A DNA stretch of 64,000 nucleotides, from assembly GCA_016716705.1 (NCBI GenBank), contig JADJVF010000001.1, forward strand, positions 1-64,000. The letters run 5' to 3'. Position 1 is the stretch's first letter. Every line of letters begins with the position of its first letter. The position numbers and the translations under genes are program-made. The notes beneath the pieces were generated by a model. It did no database searches, was not told the origin of the DNA, and was given only the letters and a program-made list of their open reading frames with translations. The stretch comes from Holophagales bacterium (GTDB taxonomy: Bacteria; Acidobacteriota; Thermoanaerobaculia; UBA5066). Below are positions 35,908-44,798 of the stretch, in pieces.

Positions 35908-36696
35908 TCAGCCGCGGCAGCGATCGAGGAAGGCGCGCAGCTTCGGGAGAAACTCCTCCGGGTGCTCGAGAGGGGCCAGGTGGGCGCCCGGCAGCGTCAG
36001 GAGCTCGACCCACGGTGCGTTCCCCGCGGCATCCACCATCTGCTCGGAAGCGGAGGGCGGCGTCAGCGGGTCGTCGTCGCCCACGGCGGCGAGGAACGGG
36101 ACGGTCAGCGTGCCGAGAACGTCGAAGCGGTCGAGCCGTTCGGCCATCCCGCGCTGGTCCGCCGCCGCCGTGGCCGGCGGGGTGGCGAGGAACATCGTCC
36201 GGACCAGCTGCTCGAGCGCCCCGCCGCGCGAGGAGGGGAGAAGGAACTGCGGGAGCATCTTCGCCAGGAGCGGGTCCATCCCCCCCGCTTCGATCGCCGC
36301 GGCCGCTTCGTGGCGCCGCCCCTGCCCGGCGTCGTCGTCGGCGTTCGCGCGCGAGTCGCAGAGGACGAGCCCTTTCAGGCGGGGCCTCAGCTCCGGTCCG
36401 AGGCGCGCGAGGAGCTCGAGCGCGACGTAGCCCCCCATCGAGAGTCCCATCACGACGAACGGCTCGTCGCCCGGCAGCTCCTCGAGGACGTCCTTCGCGA
36501 GCAGGGACATCGCGTGGACGGGCTCGGCGGCTCTCTTCGACGCACCCCGCCCGCGGAAATCGGGCGCCGTCAGGGCGACGCCCTCTCCGAGCTGGCCGCT
36601 CGTGGCGGCCGCCTTCACGACGCCCCACATCCGGCCGTCGAGGGGGAAGGCGTGGAGCGCGAGCAGGCGGAGGGACGACGGCTTTGCTGCGGCCAT
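35908..36696 (-). CDS. alpha/beta hydrolase
   Basis: The protein has about 262 residues, with HAFPLDGRMW (oxyanion region), PDFRGRGAS, nucleophile elbow GLSMGGYVALE, acid in AVGDDDPLTPP and His in PGAHLAPLEHPEEF. ATG at 36696 starts just before the first strand; an in-frame ATG at 36822 would add an unlikely low-complexity leader. Cytoplasmic. Substrate unknown; the sequence resembles the 3-oxoadipate enol-lactonase / haloperoxidase-like branch. Confidence 0.82.
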   Translation of the reverse strand: MAAAKPSSLRLLALHAFPLDGRMWGVVKAAATSGQLGEGVALTAPDFRGRGASKRAAEPVHAMSLLAKDVLEELPGDEPFVVMGLSMGGYVALELLARLGPELRPRLKGLVLCDSRANADDDAGQGRRHEAAAAIEAGGMDPLLAKMLPQFLLPSSRGGALEQLVRTMFLATPPATAAADQRGMAERLDRFDVLGTLTVPFLAAVGDDDPLTPPSASEQMVDAAGNAPWVELLTLPGAHLAPLEHPEEFLPKLRAFLDRCRG

Positions 36697-36791
36697 GCCG
36701 GGAGGATAGCCCGGCGTGTTCCTGCCAGCCTCGGCGCCGCCCGAGTCGACAGAGGACGACGCAGGGCGTTGGCACCAGGGGGCTCCCCCGG

Positions 36792-36820
36792 AAAACGAAA
36801 AGGCCTCCGCGCTGGAGGCC
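36792..36820 (-). terminator. intrinsic terminator downstream of the Arg/His tRNAs
   Basis: GGCCTCC (36802-36808) pairs with GGAGGCC (36814-36820). Read on the minus strand, the 7-bp hairpin is followed by TTTTCGTTTT. It lies about 30 bases past the tRNA-Arg 3' end and is correctly oriented for the tRNA transcript. Confidence 0.7.
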
Positions 36821-36851
36821 AAACCACTGATGGGAAATGGAAAAGGGGTGG

Positions 36852-36926
36852 TGCGCCCGCCGCGATTCGAACGCGGGACCTTTAGATCCGGAGTCTAACG
36901 CTCTATCCGGGCTGAGCTACGGGCGC
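36852..36926 (-). tRNA. tRNA-Arg (anticodon CCG)
   Basis: A full cloverleaf can be drawn: acceptor GCGCCCG/CGGGCGC, D stem GCTC/GAGC, anticodon stem TTAGA/TCTAA with loop CTCCGGA (anticodon CCG, codon CGG), T stem CCGCG/CGCGG with loop TTCGAAT. It is 75 bases without an encoded CCA. It is transcribed with tRNA-His, 22 bases upstream. Confidence 0.96.
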
Positions 36927-36948
36927 ATCTTCCAAAGAACGGAGAAAC

Positions 36949-37025
36949 TGGGGTGAGAGACGGGGTTCGAACCCGCGACCACCGGAGCCACAGTCCGGAG
37001 CTCTACCGACTGAGCTACTCCCACC
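36949..37025 (-). tRNA. tRNA-His (anticodon GTG)
   Basis: The cloverleaf has acceptor GTGGGAG/CTCTCAC, anticodon stem CCGGA/TCCGG with loop CTGTGGC (anticodon GTG), and T loop TTCGAAC. The extra G at position -1 opposite C73, the histidine identity element, is present at 37025, and CCA is encoded. Confidence 0.96.
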
Positions 37026-37083
37026 ATGCTCATCCGGGTTTTCGAGGATATCAGAAAAGCTCCGCTCCGCCAGCCCTGCCGGG

Positions 37084-38416
37084 ATGGCATCCTTCCGCGT
37101 CATGACATCTGCCGACGGTGCAACGCCTTCCACGGCTCCTTCCGAGGGAGCCCTCTCGAACCGGATCCTCCTCGGCCTCCTCCTCGGCGCGATCTGCGGC
37201 ATCGCCGCAAACCTCTTCCTCGTGCCGCGCGTTCCCGACGCCGTCGAGGCCGCGAACCGGTGGGTCTTCGTGCCGGTCGGGCAGATCTTTCTCCGGATGC
37301 TCTTCATGGTCGTCATCCCGCTCGTCTTCAGCTCGCTCGCGCTCGGCGTCGCGAGCCTCGGCGACCTGAAGCGGCTCGGACGGGTCGGGGCGCGGACGAT
37401 GGGCTTCTTCCTCAGCGTGACGGCGTTCTCCGTCGCCATCGGGCTCGTCCTCGTCAACGTCCTCCGGCCCGGCGAGGGCCTCCCGCACGAGACGAGAGAG
37501 AAGCTCCTCGAGACCTACCGCGGCGAAGCGGCCTCGAAGATGGAGTCGGCCGGCAAGGCCGAGTTCGGGCCGTCGCTCCTCGTCAACATCGTGCCGCGCA
37601 ACCCCGTGGACGCCGCCGCGAAGGGCGACATGCTCGGCGTCATCTTCTTCGCGCTCCTCTTCGGCATCGGCGTGACGAAGCTCGCCGCGGAGAAGCAGGC
37701 GCTCTGGATGAAGCTCCTCGAGGGGCTCGCCGACGTCACCGTCGTCATCATCGGGATGGCCCTGAAGATCGCGCCCTTCGGCGTCTTCGGCCTCATCTTC
37801 TCCGTCACGTCGCGCTTCGGCTTCGACATCCTGCGTCAGCTCCTCCCTCTTCGTCGTCACGGTCCTGCTCGGTCTGACGCTCCTCATCCTGGGCGTCTAC
37901 CCGCTCTACCTGAAGTTCCGCGCGGGCGTCTCGCCGCTGGCCTTCCTGAAGAAGATGCGCCCCGTGATGATCACGGCCTTCTCCACGAGCTCCTCGAACG
38001 CCACGCTCCCGACGACGATCGAGGTCTCCGAGCGCGACCTCGGCGTCCCTCCGCAGATCGCCGGGTTCGTCCTCCCGCTCGGCGCCACGATGAACATGAA
38101 CGGGACGGCGCTCTTCGAGGGGATCGCCTGCGTCTTCCTCGCGCAGGTCTTCGGCGTCCACCTGTCCCTCGGCCAGCAGCTCTTCGTGATCGTCCTCGCC
38201 GTCCTCACGGCGATCGGAACCGCGGGCGTGCCGGGCGGCTCCATCCCGCTCCTCGTCCTCGTCCTCACCTCCGTCGGGGTCCCCGCCGAAGGGATCGCCG
38301 TCATCATCGGCGTCGACCGCCTGCTCGACATGGCCCGCACGGTCCCGAACGTCGTCGGCGACGCCGCCTGCGCCGTCTACGTCGCCAGGAAGGAAGGCTT
38401 CGCCCTCAAGATCTAG
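37084..38416 (+). CDS. dicarboxylate/amino acid:cation symporter (DAACS family), frame slip near 37843
   Basis: This polytopic transporter of about 443 residues is homologous to DctA/GltP. It has the signatures TAFSTSSSNATLPTTIE (HP1/serine-rich motif), GATMNMNGTALFEG (NMNGT sodium/substrate site) and GTAGVPGGSIPLL (HP2). The frame changes once near 37843, after GFDILRQLL, and resumes with FVVTVLLGLTLLILGVY; one base in a CT-rich run explains it. ATG at 37084 or 37102 are both possible starts. It probably imports C4-dicarboxylates or acidic amino acids with sodium or protons. Confidence 0.88.
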
Positions 38417-38428
38417 GGGAAGGGGCCT

Positions 38429-39760
38429 TCAGAAGCCCAGGTTCTTGGCGATGTCGAAGGCGAGGACCGAGACCATCAGGAGGACGAGGAAGACGAAGCC
38501 CGCCTGGAGGAGGCGTTCCTTCAGCTTGAGGGAGAAGTCGCGGCGGACGATTCCCTCGATCGTCAGGAGGAAGAGCTGCCCGCCGTCCAGGAGCGGGATC
38601 GGCAGGAGGTTCAGGAGGCCGAGCTGGAGGGAGAGGAGCCCCATGAACCCCAGGAGCGCGGCCATTCCGGTGCGGACCGCCTCGCCCGAGAACTTGGCGA
38701 TGTCGACCGGTCCCGAGAGCTGGCGGATCGAGCCGGAGCCCGAGACCATCCGCTTGATCGTCTGGCCGACCGCCGAGGTCTGTCTCAGGTTCTCGTTCCA
38801 GGAGGCGCCGATCGCGGCGAGCAGCGGCAGCTTCCGCTTCACGAGCTCGTATTTCGGCGTGAAGCCGATCCGCCAGGAGCCTCCCTCGAACCGGGGCGTC
38901 ACGTCGAACGCGAGGCGCTTGCCGCTCCTGTCGATCTCGAACGAGATCGGCTTCGCAGCTCCCTTCTCGAATGCCGTCGAGGCCTCGCGGACCCGGCGCA
39001 CCACCTCGAAGTAGCCCTCGATCGGCACCCCGCCGATCGAGACGATCCGGTCTCCGACCTGCAGGCCCGCCTTCTCGCCGGGATAGCCCTTGACGAGGCC
39101 CCCGATGACGGGGGCGAGGAAGGGATTGAGGCCGGTGTAGCCGATGTCGTACTTCGTCTGCGGCTCGGGGCGGATGACGACGGAGACCGGCGTTCCCGCC
39201 CTCTCGAGGACGACCGGGATCTCGGTCCGGGGCGCGAGGCCGAGGTGGGTCTCCACCTCGCGCCAGGTCGTCACCGGCTTTCCGGAGAGGGACACGACGA
39301 GGTCGTCGACCTGGACGCCCGCCTTCTCGGCCGGGCTCCCGGTGTCCACGTGCTTGACGACCGGCTTCTCGTCGGCGTACTTCGGCATGGTGATGCCGAT
39401 CGCGAACGCCCCCGCCGTGAGGAGGAGGGCGAGGACGAGGTTGACGGCGGGGCCCGCGAGGAGGACGAGGAAGCGCTGCCAGCGCGTTCCGCGGAGGCCC
39501 TGCCCGGGCTGTCCGTCCACGACGTCGCTCTCGTCGGGGCCGAGGCCGACGATCTTCACGTAGCCGCCCAGGGGAACAAGGGAGATCCGGTAGTCCGTCC
39601 CGTTCCGGGTGAAGCCGAAGAGACGCTTTCCGAACCCGATCGAGAAGACCTCGATGGGGAACTTGAAGAGCCTCGCCATCAGGAAGTGCCCGAACTCGTG
39701 GAAGAAGATCAGGAAAGAGAGGACGAAAACGAAGGCGAGGATGTTCGTGGAGATCTGCAT
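38429..39760 (-). CDS. rseP: site-2 protease RseP
   Basis: This 443-residue intramembrane zinc protease has HEFGH at residues 21-25 in the first helix, two PDZ domains in the middle (VDTGSPAEKAGVQVDDLVVS and GYPGEKAGLQVGDRIVSIGG), and the second catalytic motif NLLPIPLLDGGQL with its Asp. In known bacteria it cleaves an anti-sigma factor in envelope stress signalling and signal-peptide remnants. It is last in the uppS-cdsA-dxr-rseP string, which is a common arrangement. Confidence 0.95.
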   Translation of the reverse strand: MQISTNILAFVFVLSFLIFFHEFGHFLMARLFKFPIEVFSIGFGKRLFGFTRNGTDYRISLVPLGGYVKIVGLGPDESDVVDGQPGQGLRGTRWQRFLVLLAGPAVNLVLALLLTAGAFAIGITMPKYADEKPVVKHVDTGSPAEKAGVQVDDLVVSLSGKPVTTWREVETHLGLAPRTEIPVVLERAGTPVSVVIRPEPQTKYDIGYTGLNPFLAPVIGGLVKGYPGEKAGLQVGDRIVSIGGVPIEGYFEVVRRVREASTAFEKGAAKPISFEIDRSGKRLAFDVTPRFEGGSWRIGFTPKYELVKRKLPLLAAIGASWNENLRQTSAVGQTIKRMVSGSGSIRQLSGPVDIAKFSGEAVRTGMAALLGFMGLLSLQLGLLNLLPIPLLDGGQLFLLTIEGIVRRDFSLKLKERLLQAGFVFLVLLMVSVLAFDIAKNLGF

Positions 39761-39772
39761 GAGGCCCTTTAC

Positions 39773-40972
39773 CTACGCCGGAGACGGCGCGACGGTTCCC
39801 GTGAATGCAAGCGGCGCGCCGGAGGAAACGAGCTCGGCGGCCCGGAGGCGCGCCTCGCGATCGGCGTCGAGGACGGCGTCGAGGGACGTCGCCGGCGAAG
39901 GCCGGTGCCCCGCGAGGACCTTTTCCACGACGGAAACGAGAGAGCGGTAGGGGATGCGTCCCTCGAGGAACGCGGCGACGGCAACCTCGTTGGCAGCGTT
40001 CAGGACGGCGGGGGCCGTCCCGCCGGCCCGGAGCGCCGCGTAGGCGAGCGGAACCGCCGGGAAGCGCCTCTCGTCGAGCGGCTCGAGCTCCAGCTTCCCG
40101 AGGGAGGCGAGGTCGAGCTTCGGGAGGGGCGTCGGGACGCGCTCGGGGTACGTCAGGGCGTAGAGGATCGGGAAGCGCATGTCGTTCGGCGACATCTGCG
40201 CGAGGACCGATCCGTCCACCCACTCGACCATCGAGTGGATGATCGACTGGGGGTGGATGACGACGCCGAGCCGCTCGGGCGGGACGTCGAAGAGCCAGCG
40301 CGCCTCGATGACCTCGAGCCCCTTGTTCATCATCGTCGCCGAGTCGATCGTGATCTTCGGTCCCATCTTCCAGGTCGGGTGGGCGAGGGCGTCCTCGATC
40401 GTGATCGCGTCGAACGTCTCGAGGGGTCGCTTGCGGAACGGGCCGCCCGACGCCGTCAGGACGAGCCTCTCGATCTCGGAGTGGAGACCGCCTCGGAGCG
40501 CCTGGTGGAGGGCGCAGTGCTCCGAGTCGACGGGGAGGACCGCCGCCCCGGAGGCCGCAGCCGCCGCCATGACCGCTTCCCCCGCGACGACGAGGACTTC
40601 CTTGTTCGCGAGGGCGAGCGTCTTCCCGAGCTTCACCGCCTCGTAGGCAGGCGGCAGCCCCGCCGCCCCGACGACGCCGCCGAGGACGACGTCGACCTCT
40701 GGAAGGGTCGCGACGTCGACGATTCCCTGCGCGCCCCAGCCAACGCGCACGCCGGGGAACTCCCGGCGGACGCGGTCCGCGTCGGCGCGTTCCTTCACCG
40801 AGACGACCGAAGGGCGGAATCGGGCGATGGCGGGGAGGAGCACCTCGAGGTTCGTGCCGGCCGACATCGAGACGACGCGGAAGCGTTCGGGGAAGACCTC
40901 GAAGACCGAGAGCGCCGACCGGCCGATGGAACCGGTGGCCCCCAGAAGGGCGACGTTGCGCGGCGAGCTCAT
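39773..40972 (-). CDS. dxr: 1-deoxy-D-xylulose-5-phosphate reductoisomerase
   Basis: This 399-residue MEP-pathway enzyme uses NADPH. It has the N-terminal LLGATGSIGRSALSV (NADPH binding), GKTLALANKEVLVVAG, PVDSEHCALHQAL (metal and substrate ligands), SGGPFRKRPL, and the HPTWKMGPKITIDSATMMNK block. ATG at 40972 overlaps the cdsA stop (ATGA). Product flux leads to isoprenoids, including the undecaprenyl chain made by the neighbouring uppS product. Confidence 0.96.
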   Translation of the reverse strand: MSSPRNVALLGATGSIGRSALSVFEVFPERFRVVSMSAGTNLEVLLPAIARFRPSVVSVKERADADRVRREFPGVRVGWGAQGIVDVATLPEVDVVLGGVVGAAGLPPAYEAVKLGKTLALANKEVLVVAGEAVMAAAAASGAAVLPVDSEHCALHQALRGGLHSEIERLVLTASGGPFRKRPLETFDAITIEDALAHPTWKMGPKITIDSATMMNKGLEVIEARWLFDVPPERLGVVIHPQSIIHSMVEWVDGSVLAQMSPNDMRFPILYALTYPERVPTPLPKLDLASLGKLELEPLDERRFPAVPLAYAALRAGGTAPAVLNAANEVAVAAFLEGRIPYRSLVSVVEKVLAGHRPSPATSLDAVLDADREARLRAAELVSSGAPLAFTGTVAPSPA

Positions 40973-41790
40973 CGGGGGCGAAGCTCCGGGAGGAGAGCGA
41001 GGATCCCGTAGAAAACGGGCGAGGCGTAGAGGAGGGAATCGAGCCGGTCGAGGAGGCCGCCGTGGCCCGGAAGGAGCGCTCCGGAGTCCTTCACGGCGCA
41101 GCTCCTCTTGAACGTCGACTCGACGAGGTCGCCGACGACGGCGACGACGGACAGGACGGCGCCGAGGAGGGCGCCCGACGCCGCGGCCATCGCCGGCGTG
41201 CCGGGAACCCGCGGCAGGACGAGCGCGAGGATCGCCCCGAAGACGGCCCCGGCGACGACCTGCCCCCAGAATCCCTCCCAGCTCTTCTTCGGGCTGACGA
41301 CGGGCGCGAGCTTTCGCCTGCCGAACCTCGTCCCGACGTAGTAGGCGGCCGAGTCGCCGGCCCAGACGATGGCGAGGAGGAAGAGGACCGTCTCCCAGCC
41401 GATGCCGCGGAGGGCGATCATCGCGGCGCCCCCGGCCCCGACGTAGAGCGTCGCGAACGACGTCGCGGCAGCCGACCCGAGCCAGACGGGCTCCTTCGGG
41501 GCGGCGAGGAGGATCGCCGTGGGGAGGGCGACGAGGACGCCGCCCGCCGCCGCCACGAGGAGCGGCGCGGAGCCGAGGTACGCGCCGGCGAGGATCGCGG
41601 CGAAGAGGACGAAGCTCAGGGCGCGCGGTGCGAGCCACCCCGAGGCGCGGACGAGGTCCTGGAACTCCCAGAGCGCCGCACCGCACGCGAGGCCGACGAG
41701 GAGCGCCCAGCTCCACAGCGGGCCCCAGACGAGGAGGGAGAGGACGAGCGGCATCAGGACCGCCGCCGTCAGCTCACGGGCTCGCCTCAC
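40969..41790 (-). CDS. cdsA: phosphatidate cytidylyltransferase
   Basis: This polytopic enzyme of about 273 residues makes CDP-diacylglycerol from phosphatidate and CTP. The C-terminal signature appears as SPKKSWEGFWGQVVAGAVFG, then VGDLVESTFKRSCAVKDSG and LPGHGGLLDRLDSL. GTG at 41790 overlaps the uppS stop (GTGA), and its own stop overlaps the dxr start. It provides the substrate for pssA at 4.2 kb. Confidence 0.95.
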   Translation of the reverse strand: MRRARELTAAVLMPLVLSLLVWGPLWSWALLVGLACGAALWEFQDLVRASGWLAPRALSFVLFAAILAGAYLGSAPLLVAAAGGVLVALPTAILLAAPKEPVWLGSAAATSFATLYVGAGGAAMIALRGIGWETVLFLLAIVWAGDSAAYYVGTRFGRRKLAPVVSPKKSWEGFWGQVVAGAVFGAILALVLPRVPGTPAMAAASGALLGAVLSVVAVVGDLVESTFKRSCAVKDSGALLPGHGGLLDRLDSLLYASPVFYGILALLPELRPR

Positions 41791-42605
41791 GCTTCGAGGG
41801 CCGCCGGAGCCGGAGGGACCTCGGCCGCGTCTTCTTCGGACACCCCGCCGTAGCGCCGCTCGCGGCGCTGGTAGTCGGCGAGCGCCTCGAGGAAGTGACG
41901 GCAGCGGAAGTCGGGCCAGAGGACGGGGGTGACGTGGATCTCCGCGTAGGCGATCTGCCAGAGGAGGAAGTTCGAGATCCGCATCTCGCCGCTCGTCCGG
42001 ATCAGGAGGTCGGGGTCGGGAAGGTCCGCCGTGTAGAGCCGCCGGGCCACCGCCGCCTCGTCGATCGACTCCGGGTCGAGGCGTCCCGCGGCGGCCTCGC
42101 GCGCGAGGCTTCGGACGGCGTCGGTGATCTCGGCCCGGCCCGAGTAGTTCAGGGCGACGCTGAAGGTCATCCCCCGGCAGCCGGTCGTGGCCTCGAGCGC
42201 CATGTCGAGCGCGGACCGGACGGACCCGTCGAGCCCGTCGAGCCTTCCCACGACGCGGAAGCAGATGTCGTTCTCGACCAGCGTCCGAAGCTCGCGGCGG
42301 AGGTATTCCTTGAGGAGGGTGAAGAGGGTCGAGACCTCGGTCTTGGGCCGCTTCCAGTTCTCGGTCGAGAACGCGTAGAGAGTGAGGGCGTCGAGCCCGA
42401 GGCGTGCGGAGGTCTCCACGGTGTCCCTCACGGCCGCGGCCCCGGCGCGGTGTCCCTCCACGCGCGGGAGGCGACGCTGCTTCGCCCACCTTCCGTTTCC
42501 GTCCATGATGACGGCGACGTGCCTGGGCAGCCGGGTCAGGTCCAGCGCGTCCAGGAGGGCACGGTCGGGCGAGCCGGGCGCGGCGACGAGGTTCTTGTCG
42601 ATCAT
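41787..42605 (-). CDS. uppS: polyprenyl (undecaprenyl) diphosphate synthase
   Basis: This 272-residue cis-prenyltransferase has HVAVIMDGNGRWAKQRRLPR (catalytic Asp), GHRAGAAAVRD, LTLYAFSTENWKRP and, near the C-terminus, LPDPDLLIRTSGEMRISNFL. It condenses isopentenyl diphosphate onto farnesyl diphosphate to make the carrier lipid for wall and glycan synthesis. The C-terminal tail is a little extended and Ala/Glu-rich. Confidence 0.95.
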   Translation of the reverse strand: MIDKNLVAAPGSPDRALLDALDLTRLPRHVAVIMDGNGRWAKQRRLPRVEGHRAGAAAVRDTVETSARLGLDALTLYAFSTENWKRPKTEVSTLFTLLKEYLRRELRTLVENDICFRVVGRLDGLDGSVRSALDMALEATTGCRGMTFSVALNYSGRAEITDAVRSLAREAAAGRLDPESIDEAAVARRLYTADLPDPDLLIRTSGEMRISNFLLWQIAYAEIHVTPVLWPDFRCRHFLEALADYQRRERRYGGVSEEDAAEVPPAPAALEA

Positions 42606-42653
42606 GCGCAGAGGGCCGGCCGGGCATCGCCCGGGCCGACTGAATTTCTGATC

Positions 42654-43442
42654 TTACCCTGCCGGATAGAACACGTTCGCCAGGGTCAGTCCCCGGGCCG
42701 GTGCCGTCGGGCCCGGTGTCTGCCGGGCGGTCCCCGGGTCGATCCGGCCCAGCCCGGCCTCGAGGAGAGTGCCGACGAGGCGGCGGACCATCCCGCGGAG
42801 GAAGCCGTTTCCGACGGCCGTGACGACCACGAGGGGCCCGTCCTCTTCGACGTCGAGACGCACGAGCGTCCGGACCGTGGTCTTCCGCGGCGAGCCCGCC
42901 AGGCCGAATGGACCGAAATCGTGCCTGCCGACGAGGCGATCCGCCGCGGCTCGCATCGCCTTCACGTCCAGCCGGGGCGAGGCGAGCGTCTCGCGGAGAC
43001 CCTCGAAGGGGGGGAGGTGGAACCCGCGCCGGAGTCGATAGACGTAGCGCTTGCCGAGCGCGTCGAAGCGCGCATGCCACAGGGGCGGCGCCTCGACGGC
43101 CGCGACGACGCGGACGTCCCACGGAAGGAGGGCGTTGAGGCCGCGCCGGAGACCTTCCGGGGGGATGACCGGGGCGCCCGGCGGTACGTCGAGGTGCGCG
43201 ACCTGCCCGTCCGCGTGAACGCCTGCGTCGGTCCGGCTCGCCGCGTGGATCCGCATCGGGAGGCCGTGCATCCGCGACAGCGCGCCCTCCAGCGTCGCCT
43301 GGACCGTGCGAGGAGATGCGCCGCCGTCCCGAACGGCGTCCTGCGCCTGCCAGCCCTCGAAGAAGGTTCCGAGGTACGAAAGATCGAGCCGGAGCCTTCG
43401 GCCCGTCGCCGGCGTCCCGGCCCCCGCGGCTCCGTCTCTCAT
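42654..43442 (-). CDS. truA: tRNA pseudouridine(38-40) synthase TruA
   Basis: This 262-residue protein has LDLSYLGTFFEGWQAQ at the start, the catalytic AASRTDAGVHADGQVAHLD (Asp in RTDAGVHA), KRYVYRLRR and HDFGPFGLAGSPRKTTVRT, ending in GRIDPGTARQTPGPTAPARG. It modifies the tRNA anticodon arm. ATG at 43442 begins closest to the family N-terminus. It is 48 bases upstream of uppS on the same strand. Confidence 0.93.
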   Translation of the reverse strand: MRDGAAGAGTPATGRRLRLDLSYLGTFFEGWQAQDAVRDGGASPRTVQATLEGALSRMHGLPMRIHAASRTDAGVHADGQVAHLDVPPGAPVIPPEGLRRGLNALLPWDVRVVAAVEAPPLWHARFDALGKRYVYRLRRGFHLPPFEGLRETLASPRLDVKAMRAAADRLVGRHDFGPFGLAGSPRKTTVRTLVRLDVEEDGPLVVVTAVGNGFLRGMVRRLVGTLLEAGLGRIDPGTARQTPGPTAPARGLTLANVFYPAG

Positions 43443-43496
43443 CACATCCCGATGATAGAGGCCCCGATCGCGGTATTCTTGGACGGCGGTAGCCGA

Positions 43497-44393
43497 ATGC
43501 GTCTCTCCCGTCTCCTTCTCTTCGTCGCGATGGCGGTGGTGTCTGCGCCTGCGCTCGCCGGCGGGCCCGTGGTTCGAGCCTTTTCGGGCGACGAGACGTC
43601 CCGTTTCGCGAGCACCTACTGGTTCCGAACGGAGCGAGGGAGCGTCCTCGTCGACGCTCCGTTCCTCGCAGCCGATGCCGAGGCGCTCAAGGCCGCGATG
43701 AGGGCGGGCGGGGCACTTCCGCTCGGAGCCGCGATCCTGACCGGGGCGCAGGCCTGGAAGAGCTGGGGCCTCGTTCCCCTCGTCTCGCCTGAAACCCGCG
43801 TGTGGGGCGCTCGCTCGACCGCGGCAATGCTCGAGGCGGACTTCCACCGCGAGCGTGAGCGGTTCCTCCGGTCCGGCATCCCGCTCGCCGCCATGCCCCG
43901 CACTGCGCCCCACGTCACGAACACCTTCACGGGAAGCCTCAACCTCGGCTTCGAGGGATACACCCTCCGGCTCTTCGAGGCGGGCGAGGCCGGATCGCCA
44001 ACGGCCACCGTCGTTTTCGTTCCGGAGACAGGGGAGCTGTTCGCCGGCGGTCTCGTCTGGAACCGCGTCCATCCCGTCACGGGCGGTTCGGATCTCGGAG
44101 CCTGGAGGCGGGCTCTCTCGAGCCTCAAACGCCTCGGTCCGCGAGTGGTCTACCCCGGCTACGGGGAGCCCGGCACGGCCGCGCTCATCGACCGGATGTC
44201 GGAATACCTGCAGGAGCTCGAAGAGGCCGTGCGGCCCCTCGCGTTCCGGTCAGACCTCTCCGCCCGGGAGATCGCCTCCCTCCGGAAGGGGCTCGTCCGA
44301 GCTCACAGGGACTGGCGGCTCCCCTCGATCCTCGATTCGAGCCTCGAGACCGAGCACGCCCGCCTCCGCGGCCTTCTCTCTGGAGGAGAGTGA
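43497..44393 (+). CDS. exported protein with degenerate metallo-beta-lactamase fold
   Basis: This 298-residue protein has a signal peptide (RLLLFVAMAVVSAPALAG). The overall layout follows MBL-fold hydrolases: FASTYWFRTERGSVLVDAPF, then VVFVPETGELFAGGLVWN, then a LGAWRRALSSLKRLGPRVVY helix and PGYGEPG. The zinc ligands are missing: the HxHxDH position reads TGAQAWKSWG, the Asp of the usual GD is Gly (AGGLV), and PGHG is PGYG. It is therefore unlikely to be a zinc hydrolase. The assignment is from layout, not search. Confidence 0.6.
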   Translation: MRLSRLLLFVAMAVVSAPALAGGPVVRAFSGDETSRFASTYWFRTERGSVLVDAPFLAADAEALKAAMRAGGALPLGAAILTGAQAWKSWGLVPLVSPETRVWGARSTAAMLEADFHRERERFLRSGIPLAAMPRTAPHVTNTFTGSLNLGFEGYTLRLFEAGEAGSPTATVVFVPETGELFAGGLVWNRVHPVTGGSDLGAWRRALSSLKRLGPRVVYPGYGEPGTAALIDRMSEYLQELEEAVRPLAFRSDLSAREIASLRKGLVRAHRDWRLPSILDSSLETEHARLRGLLSGGE

Positions 44394-44403
44394 CGCCCTC
44401 CTG

Positions 44404-44649
44404 CTAACCGCGAAAGGAGAAGGCCACCGGGGCTGGTGGAAGGACGAGATTCACGATGGCGAGCCCGTCGCCCACCTCGCCCTCGGCCGCCGGTTTCGGA
44501 TCGCCGACGCGCAGGATCGAGAGGCCTTCCCCCTTCTCGAGCACGGCCAGCGGTCTCCCCGGGTAGGACTTCCGGAGGGCGTCGAGCGCGTCGACGCCTT
44601 CCCGGGCGAGGAAGTAGAGCGTGCCGTTGCGGTTCCGGACGAGAATCAT
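44404..44649 (-). CDS. small hypothetical protein (81 aa)
   Basis: ATG at 44649 gives a protein with MILVRNRNGTLYFLAREG, VDALDALRKSYPGRPLAVLE and a beta-rich end (LAIVNLVLPPAPVAFSFRG). The alternative start at 44712 has no visible ribosome site. The protein looks ordered but no family was recognised. It is convergent with the degenerate MBL gene and divergent from clpB. Confidence 0.5.
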   Translation of the reverse strand: MILVRNRNGTLYFLAREGVDALDALRKSYPGRPLAVLEKGEGLSILRVGDPKPAAEGEVGDGLAIVNLVLPPAPVAFSFRG

Positions 44650-44724
44650 CTGGCAGGAAGGTAAACCTTCCCGTGAGGACCCCGCATCCCCCGAACGGGT
44701 GAGATCGACCACATGCGGACATAC

Positions 44725-44790
44725 CTACAGCATTACTGTAGAATTCATACTTGACAAGACAAGACGCAGATATTACGTTCCCTCCGGAGG
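44725..44790 (+). promoter_or_regulatory. clpB-hsp20 promoter/operator candidate and ribosome site
   Basis: CTACAG (44725-44730) and CTGTAG (44736-44741) form a 6-bp inverted repeat, followed by TTGACA at 44751-44756, which fits a -35 element; AGATATTA around 44768-44775 is a poor -10 at short spacing. GGAGG at 44786-44790 is a strong ribosome site for the ATG at 44799. The region is AT-rich against its surroundings. No CIRCE or HAIR repeat is present, so the heat-shock regulator is unknown. Confidence 0.45.
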
Positions 44791-44798
44791 CTGACGCC

